Of a stretch of 11,999 bases of DNA, positions 7,350-11,999 are shown one piece after another. A model generated the notes under the pieces. It saw only the letters and a list, made by a program, of their open reading frames with translations. It was not told the DNA's origin and made no database searches. The stretch spans positions 1 to 11,999 of the forward strand of contig JBMZVD010000068.1 of NCBI GenBank assembly GCA_049625305.1. Direction: 5' to 3'. The position numbers were made by a program, and so were the translations under genes. The stretch's first letter is position 1, and every line of letters begins with the position of its first letter. Source of the stretch: Flavicella sp049625305. GTDB lineage: Bacteria; Bacteroidota; Bacteroidia; Flavobacteriales; Flavobacteriaceae.

Positions 7350-8489
7350 CTAAAGCATTCCCTTTGTAGAAGGTAATATCATTTTTTCAGCATCTCTTTT
7401 TACTGCCATTTTTATCGCTTTTGCAAAGGCTTTAAAGATACCTTCAATTTTATGATGTTCATTTTCCCCTTCTGCTTTTATGTTTAGATTGCATCTTGCT
7501 CCATCTGTAAAGGATTTAAAAAGGTGGAAAAACATTTCAGTCGGCATTTTCCCAATCATTTCTCTTTTGAACTCCGCATTCCATACCAACCAATTTCTTC
7601 CGCCAAAATCAATAGTCGCCTGTGCTAAACAATCGTCCATAGGCAAGCAAAAGCCGTAGCGTTCAATCCCCAACTTTGAACCTAGAGCAGTTGCAAACAC
7701 CTCTCCTAGTGCAATCATTGTATCTTCAATCGTATGGTGTTCGTCTACCTCTAGGTCTCCTTGAACCTGAATGGTCAAATCCATATTTCCATGTCGAGCA
7801 ATTTGGTCCAACATATGATCAAAAAAAGCAATTCCAGTTGAAATATCACTTTTACCAGTACCATCTAGATTTACACGAATAAATATCTTTGTCTCATTCG
7901 TGTTTCTTGTAATTTCAGCGGTACGATCACTCAATTTCAAAAACTCATAAACAGTTTTCCAATCTTGAGTTTCCAAAGCAATTACAGTATCTAGATCAGT
8001 GCGTTTTACTGTCAATTCATCAGTTGCTAAATCTGCTACATTGTTAATATAAATTCCTTTCGCCCCTAAGTTTTTCGCTAATTCAATATCAGTCAAACGG
8101 TCTCCGATAACAAATGAATTCTCAAGATCATAGACTTCTTTGTCAAGATATTTTCCCAACAATCCGATACCTGGTTTACGAGTAGGTGCGTTCTCATGCG
8201 GAAAGGTTCTATCAATTAAAATATCTGAAAAAATAACCCCCTCATTCTCAAAAGCCTTTATGACTTTATTTTGGGCAGGCCAAAAAGTATCTTCTGGAAA
8301 AGAGTCAGTTCCCAAGCCGTCTTGGTTGGTTACCATGACCAATTCATAGTCCAATTCAGAAGCTATTTTAGCCATGTATTGAAATACTTTTGGATAAAAT
8401 TCTAACTTTTCCAAACTATCTAATTGGTAATCTACAGGAGGTTCAATTGCCAAAGTTCCGTCTCTGTCAATAAAAAGTACTTTTTTCAT
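7350..8489 (-). CDS. hisB: bifunctional histidinol-phosphatase / imidazoleglycerol-phosphate dehydratase HisB
   Basis: This 379-residue fusion carries step 8 (histidinol phosphate to histidinol) in its N-terminal part and step 6 (IGP to imidazole acetol phosphate) in its C-terminal part. The HAD-type phosphatase domain (about 1-170) has DRDGT (Asp8 nucleophile, Asp10), VTN (53-55), the lysine of TRKPG (Lys105) and GDRLTD (129-134). The dehydratase domain (about 190-379) has FFDHMLDQIARHG, DEHHTIED (249-256) and EHHKIEG (344-350), the histidine-rich manganese-binding motifs. The segment aligned with the E. coli HisB zinc loop (here DRTFPHENAPTRKP, 93-106) has no cysteine, and the whole phosphatase domain has none. 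It lies 44 nt after hisC and 71 nt before hisH. The bifunctional form is known in Gammaproteobacteria and Bacteroidota. Confidence 0.97.
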   Translation of the reverse strand: MKKVLFIDRDGTLAIEPPVDYQLDSLEKLEFYPKVFQYMAKIASELDYELVMVTNQDGLGTDSFPEDTFWPAQNKVIKAFENEGVIFSDILIDRTFPHENAPTRKPGIGLLGKYLDKEVYDLENSFVIGDRLTDIELAKNLGAKGIYINNVADLATDELTVKRTDLDTVIALETQDWKTVYEFLKLSDRTAEITRNTNETKIFIRVNLDGTGKSDISTGIAFFDHMLDQIARHGNMDLTIQVQGDLEVDEHHTIEDTMIALGEVFATALGSKLGIERYGFCLPMDDCLAQATIDFGGRNWLVWNAEFKREMIGKMPTEMFFHLFKSFTDGARCNLNIKAEGENEHHKIEGIFKAFAKAIKMAVKRDAEKMILPSTKGML

Positions 8490-8533
8490 TATTTCTTTAA
8501 TTTAGAAGTATATATAAAATTGTCACTCTTCTT

Positions 8534-9583
8534 TTATTTATTTTCGATGCCTTTAAGAGCCTTTAAAAGACTGTTATTTTCTTCTTGGGTACCAACAGTC
8601 AAACGCAGGGTATTTTCACAGAGCGCCTGAGTTGTTCGGTTTCTAATCACAATTCCTCGTTCTATAAGTTCATTGTAACGTTTTACTGCATTGTCGACTT
8701 TTACCAAAATAAAATTGGCATCCGTTGGATAAATTTTACTTACAAAAACTACCTCCTCTAAAGCGGTCATCATGCGATCTCTTTCGGACAATATCTCAGC
8801 AATCTCCTTTTGTACAGCCACGATATCAGACAAGCGCTCTATAGCTTTTTGCTGCGTTAATTCATTGACGTTGTATGGAGGTTTTATGCGATTCAAAACC
8901 TCTATAATATCTTTAGAAGCATAACAAACCCCCAGACGAATGCCAGCCATACCATAAGCTTTGGAAAGTGTCTGAGTTATGATCAAGTTTGGATATTTGT
9001 TTAGTTGCTCCAGCCAACTTGCTTGGGTAGAAAAATCTATGTAGGCCTCATCTACGACGACTAACCCCTCAAAAGAAGCTATTATATGTTCTATTTTTTG
9101 AGCTGAAAAAGCATTTCCCGTAGGATTGTTGGGAGAACATAAAAATAAAATTTTTGTGTGCTTGTTGACAGCCCTTAAAGTTTCCTCAGTCCGAATATCA
9201 AAAGTTTCAGACAATAACACTTCTTTAATTTCCACATTGTTTAAGTTTGCCAAAACACTGTACATACCATAGGTAGGAGGCAATAAAAGCACATTATCTT
9301 TTTTGGGCTCGCAGAAAGCTCTAAAGATCAAATCTAAGACTTCATCACTTCCATTACCCAACAAAATTTGATCTGTAGGAATTCTTTTAATTGAAGACAA
9401 CAAGTCTTTGACTGTTTGTTGTTGTGGATCTGGATAACGATTGACACCATTAGAGAATGGATTTTCATTGGCATCTAGGAATACCATATTAGATGTAGCC
9501 TCTTCAAATTCATCTCTAGCAGAAGAATATGCTTTCAGGTTGGCTATATTTTCTCGAATTATATTTTTTAAATCAAAGCCCAT
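8534..9583 (-). CDS. hisC: histidinol-phosphate aminotransferase HisC
   Basis: HisC is a PLP-dependent fold-type I transaminase that converts imidazole acetol phosphate to histidinol phosphate with glutamate as amino donor (step 7). The 349-residue length is typical. DANENPF (37-43) is the substrate-side N-terminal motif and GNGSDE (76-81) binds the PLP phosphate. PNNPTG (151-156) and DEAYIDF (178-184, with Asp178 and Tyr181) contact the cofactor. TLSKAYGMAGIRLG holds the Schiff-base Lys208 and Arg216, and Arg327 (NTLRLTVGT) should bind the substrate carboxylate or phosphate. The start codon lies one base after the hisD stop, so translation is probably coupled to hisD. Confidence 0.97.
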   Translation of the reverse strand: MGFDLKNIIRENIANLKAYSSARDEFEEATSNMVFLDANENPFSNGVNRYPDPQQQTVKDLLSSIKRIPTDQILLGNGSDEVLDLIFRAFCEPKKDNVLLLPPTYGMYSVLANLNNVEIKEVLLSETFDIRTEETLRAVNKHTKILFLCSPNNPTGNAFSAQKIEHIIASFEGLVVVDEAYIDFSTQASWLEQLNKYPNLIITQTLSKAYGMAGIRLGVCYASKDIIEVLNRIKPPYNVNELTQQKAIERLSDIVAVQKEIAEILSERDRMMTALEEVVFVSKIYPTDANFILVKVDNAVKRYNELIERGIVIRNRTTQALCENTLRLTVGTQEENNSLLKALKGIENK

Positions 9584-9584
9584 A

Positions 9585-10868
9585 TTATCTAAGATCTTTT
9601 AAACGTAGTGTAACCGCATTTTTATGTGCTTGTAAACCTTCCGCTTCCGCCATAAGTTCAATTGCATTTCCAATTTTTTGGATTCCTTCTTTAGAAATCC
9701 TTTGAAAAGTTATCTTTTTGGTAAAAGCGTCCATATTCACACCTGAATACATACGAGCATAGCCATTAGTCGGTAGAGTATGATTAGTACCTGAGGCATA
9801 ATCTCCAGCACTTTCTGGAGTATAAGGACCTATAAAAACAGAACCAGAATTCACAATTTTATCGAGGAATAAATTTTCGTTTTTCACATTTAAAATCAAA
9901 TGTTCAGGTGCATAACTGTTTATAAAATCAATTTGGTCTTTGACTGACTCTAAAACGATGAATTGAGAATTATCAATCGCACTTTGCGCCATCTCTTTTC
10001 TAGGAAGAACAGTAAGTTGAGTTTTTACCTCATTTTGAATTTCTTTCAAGCTTTCAATAGTTTCAGCCACACAAATTACCTGACTGTCATGACCGTGTTC
10101 TGCTTGAGAAAGTAAGTCAGAGGCAACGTATGCAGGATTGGCATTTCTATCAGCCACCACCATTAATTCAGAAGGTCCCGCCGGCATATCAATCGCAACC
10201 CCTTGTGTCAAGGCATATTGTTTTGCAGCCGTTACAAACTGATTTCCAGGCCCAAAAATTTTATACACATTGGGTACAGTTTCCGTTCCGTAGGTCATTG
10301 CTGCGACAGCTTGAACTCCTCCTAATTTATAAATTGTTGTCACCCCTACCAATTGAGCTGTGTACAAAATTGCTGGGTGTATCTTTCCCTCTTTGTTTGG
10401 GGGGGAACAAAGTACGATTTCACTACATCCTGCGAGTTTGGCAGGTATTCCCAACATTAAAATTGTTGAAAATAAAGGAGCAGTACCTCCTGGGATATAC
10501 AGACCTACTTTTTCAATGGGACGCATCTCTTGCCAACAAGAAACACCTTCTGTAGTTGTAATGACCTGTTTTTCAGAAAATTGAGAATCATGAAACAGTT
10601 CGACATTTGATTTTGCAAGCTGAATGGCTTCTTTTAAATTGGAGGCTACTAAATCTTCAGCTTCATCAATTTCTTTTTGACTTACTTTAAAATCATTGAG
10701 AGAAACCTTGTCAAATTCTAATGTATAGGCTTTAAGTGCTTTGTCTCCCTCCTGTTTGATCTTGTCAAAAACAGAAGCAACCAATTTTCCAAGATCAGAC
10801 GCTTTTTTAACTGGTCTTTCAATCAAAGTATCCCATATTGCTCTATTCGGGTTATTTATAATTTGCAT
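9585..10868 (-). CDS. hisD: histidinol dehydrogenase HisD
   Basis: HisD is the zinc-dependent NAD+ enzyme that oxidises L-histidinol through histidinal to L-histidine (steps 9 and 10). The 427-residue length is standard. GLYIPGGTAPL (122-132) and KIFGPGNQFVTAAK (203-216) are the family signatures. The zinc and substrate ligands sit at a constant offset of four from E. coli: Gln255 and His258 in LLSQAEHGHDSQ, Asp356 in SAGDYASG and His415 in LQAHKNAV. The catalytic Glu322-His323 pair is in APEHL. It lies 25 nt after hisG. A run of seven C residues on the coding strand (plus 10399-10405) crosses Ser-Pro-Pro codons near residues 155-157, but the frame is intact. Confidence 0.98.
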   Translation of the reverse strand: MQIINNPNRAIWDTLIERPVKKASDLGKLVASVFDKIKQEGDKALKAYTLEFDKVSLNDFKVSQKEIDEAEDLVASNLKEAIQLAKSNVELFHDSQFSEKQVITTTEGVSCWQEMRPIEKVGLYIPGGTAPLFSTILMLGIPAKLAGCSEIVLCSPPNKEGKIHPAILYTAQLVGVTTIYKLGGVQAVAAMTYGTETVPNVYKIFGPGNQFVTAAKQYALTQGVAIDMPAGPSELMVVADRNANPAYVASDLLSQAEHGHDSQVICVAETIESLKEIQNEVKTQLTVLPRKEMAQSAIDNSQFIVLESVKDQIDFINSYAPEHLILNVKNENLFLDKIVNSGSVFIGPYTPESAGDYASGTNHTLPTNGYARMYSGVNMDAFTKKITFQRISKEGIQKIGNAIELMAEAEGLQAHKNAVTLRLKDLR

Positions 10869-10893
10869 ATCTAATTGCTATTTAATTACCTTA

Positions 10894-11754
10894 CTATAAA
10901 ACCATCTTTTCAATTGGAGCCACAAGTATCCCCTCTGCACCACGACTTTTTAAATCATCAATCATGTCCCAGAATTTACCCTTACCAAATACAACAGCGT
11001 GAATAGAACTCCATCCTTCTTTTGCCAATGGCAAAACAGTGGGACTTCTCATACCTGAAAGGATTTCAGAAATCTCGGCAACTTTTTCATTGGGAGCATT
11101 GAGTAAAACATATTTAGAGTTTTGACCTCTCAAAACCGCTTGAATTCTAAATTGAATGGTATCTAAAATCTCTTGTTTCTCATTAGACAATGTTGGAGCT
11201 GCAGTTAAAACAGCCTCACTAGTTGCCATTTTTACCACCTCTTTCAAACCATTTTTAAACAATGTACTACCACTAGACACAATATCACACACTGCATCTG
11301 CCAAACCTATATTGGGTGCTATTTCTACAGAACCATTGATAATATGTATATCTGCATTGATACCATTTTCAGAAAGGTATTTATTTACGGTATTTGGATA
11401 TGAAGTTGCAATACGCTTTCCTTCAAAATCACCAATTCCTTGAAAATCTACCTCTTTAGGAACTGCTAATGAAACACGGCATTTAGAAAACCCCAATCTT
11501 TCAATAATTTCTAAATCTTGTCCTTTTTCTACCAAAGTATTTTCCCCCAATATAGCAACATCTACAACACCATCTCTTAAATATTGAGGAATATCTCCAT
11601 TTCTTAGGTACAATACCTCTAAAGGAAAATTACGTGCAGATGCTTTGAGTTGATCTTTACCATTGTCTATGGAAATTCCACAATCTTTTAACAGGGCTAA
11701 TGAATCTTTGTTGAGCCTTCCCGATTTTTGAATGGCAATTTTTAGTTTTGTCAT
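10894..11754 (-). CDS. hisG: ATP phosphoribosyltransferase, long form HisG
   Basis: HisG catalyses the first committed step, joining ATP and PRPP to give phosphoribosyl-ATP. The 286-residue length marks the long form, which has a C-terminal ACT-like domain (about 215-286) that binds histidine for feedback inhibition, so no HisZ partner is needed. The catalytic part begins with KIAIQKSGRL (5-14). The PRPP-binding motif is ADAVCDIVSSGSTL (152-165). Conserved family segments also include DVAILGENTL (65-74) and the C-terminal ILSGMRSPTVLPL (231-243). It is the first structural gene, about 36 nt after the leader terminator, so both attenuation (by charged tRNA-His) and feedback inhibition likely control flux. 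ATG gives the standard N-terminus. Confidence 0.98.
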   Translation of the reverse strand: MTKLKIAIQKSGRLNKDSLALLKDCGISIDNGKDQLKASARNFPLEVLYLRNGDIPQYLRDGVVDVAILGENTLVEKGQDLEIIERLGFSKCRVSLAVPKEVDFQGIGDFEGKRIATSYPNTVNKYLSENGINADIHIINGSVEIAPNIGLADAVCDIVSSGSTLFKNGLKEVVKMATSEAVLTAAPTLSNEKQEILDTIQFRIQAVLRGQNSKYVLLNAPNEKVAEISEILSGMRSPTVLPLAKEGWSSIHAVVFGKGKFWDMIDDLKSRGAEGILVAPIEKMVL

Positions 11755-11789
11755 TTTTAAATTATTGTGTTTGATTGATTAAGCTGCTT

Positions 11790-11829
11790 AAAAAATAAAA
11801 AAACCCGCTTGAATCTATCAAACGGGTTT
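11790..11829 (-). terminator. his leader attenuator (intrinsic terminator upstream of hisG)
   Basis: In the transcript, AAACCCG (11823-11829) pairs with CGGGTTT (11801-11807) over 7 bp. After one mismatch, TTGA pairs with TCAA over 4 more bp around a 5-nt loop. A strong U-run follows directly (TTTTATTTTTT). The site is between the His-codon leader ORF and hisG with no gene ending just before it, so it fits a regulated attenuator rather than an ordinary terminator. Confidence 0.88.
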
Positions 11830-11868
11830 ATGAAATATGTTTAGTTACAACACAACATTTCTAGCTCG
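11823..11868 (-). promoter_or_regulatory. candidate antiterminator pairing in the his leader RNA
   Basis: GAAAU-GUU (11854-11861) can pair with AACAUAUUUC (11832-11841), giving 8 bp with a 2-nt bulge. Patchy extra pairs bring CGAG (11865-11868) to the CCCG of the terminator's upstream arm (11823-11826). This would compete with the terminator. The extension is imperfect, so the pairing is a hypothesis from reading, not a computed fold. Confidence 0.4.
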
Positions 11869-11917
11869 TCTGACAACAAGGTAAAAAATGGCGATGATGT
11901 AAAATAGTTGTAATCAT
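11861..11917 (-). CDS. hisL: histidine operon leader peptide
   Basis: An 18-codon ORF encodes MITTILHHRHFLPCCQTS. Three of four consecutive codons are CAT (residues 7, 8 and 10), a density of His that is striking in so short a peptide. It starts at ATG (11917) and ends in TAG (11861), about 32 nt before the upstream arm of the intrinsic terminator that precedes hisG. An in-frame stop lies two codons upstream of the ATG. In the known his attenuation mechanism, slow decoding of His codons when charged tRNA-His is scarce stalls the ribosome and favours an antiterminator. The peptide itself probably has no function. The adjacent Cys-Cys is unexplained. It was too short for routine gene calling. 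The call rests on His codons, position and the terminator together. Confidence 0.85.
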   Translation of the reverse strand: MITTILHHRHFLPCCQTS

Positions 11918-11938
11918 TTGTTATTAAAATTAGCGAAG

Positions 11939-11946
11939 CAAATATA
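11939..11946 (-). promoter_or_regulatory. his operon promoter, Bacteroidota-type -7 element
   Basis: TATATTTG on the minus strand is an exact match to the Bacteroidota -7 consensus TAnnTTTG. It lies 22 nt before the leader ATG, which would put the transcription start near 11930 and leave an untranslated leader of about 15 nt. The -33 element is unclear: the nearest TTG (11974-11976) is 27 nt away, longer than the usual 17-23. A run of ten A residues (11981-11990) further upstream could act as an AT-rich UP-like element. Confidence 0.65.
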
Positions 11947-11999
11947 CTAATTAAAATGAACTATGCATATTCACAATTGATTTTTTTTTTGAAAATATC

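Noticed and set aside
4474..11754. Possible frameshift or pseudogene in the his operon
   Set aside because: All eight proteins have normal lengths and intact catalytic residues, including across the C7 run in hisD.
11781..11789. AAGCAGCTT palindrome just after the attenuator U-run
   Set aside because: A 4-bp palindrome with a single-base centre is too short to be called an operator or stem.
11755..11999. T-box or metabolite riboswitch upstream of hisG
   Set aside because: No T-box sequence or specifier-loop architecture is visible, the leader is short, and the His-codon ORF plus terminator explain the region better.

Overview
The window reads as an AT-rich chromosomal segment from a member of the Bacteroidota, most likely a flavobacterium. 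The support is: a PorV/PorQ-family outer-membrane protein of the kind tied to type IX secretion; a TAnnTTTG-type -7 promoter element upstream of the his operon; almost no Shine-Dalgarno sequences before the genes; and a bifunctional HisB plus a fused HisIE. I cannot name a genus. No mobile element, CRISPR array, tRNA or rRNA is visible, and every long gene looks intact.

Left part (1-4450). A small SRPBCC-fold protein gene (72-521, minus) diverges from a three-gene plus-strand cluster. That cluster holds a YheT-type alpha/beta hydrolase (681-1673, using an internal ATG rather than an upstream TTG), a PorV/PorQ-family outer-membrane beta-barrel protein (1686-2813) and apolipoprotein N-acyltransferase Lnt (2841-4418). 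The gaps of 12 and 27 nt suggest one transcript. A perfect 13-bp hairpin (4420-4449) separates this cluster from the convergent his operon and has a U-run on the his side.

Right part (4474-11999). A complete histidine biosynthesis operon lies on the minus strand, transcribed from right to left in the order hisG-hisD-hisC-hisB-hisH-hisA-hisF-hisIE, the same order as in Escherichia coli. It encodes all ten steps from PRPP plus ATP to L-histidine: HisG (step 1), HisIE (steps 2 and 3), HisA (4), HisH-HisF (5), HisB IGP dehydratase (6), HisC (7), HisB phosphatase (8) and HisD (9 and 10). The catalytic residues I can check are present in every enzyme.

The most interesting signal is upstream of hisG, where no gene was marked. 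An 18-codon ORF (11861-11917) has three His codons in four positions (His-His-Arg-His). It is followed by a strong intrinsic terminator (11790-11829) about 36 nt before hisG, and a TATATTTG promoter element lies about 22 nt upstream of the leader start codon. Alternative RNA pairings fit ribosome-mediated transcription attenuation of the classic his type. This looks like a flavobacterial his attenuator; its novelty is modest because the mechanism is known from enterobacteria. Secondary signals are short hairpins in four consecutive his intercistronic gaps and a HisB phosphatase domain without the zinc-ligand cysteines of E. coli HisB. I found no wholly new multi-gene system.
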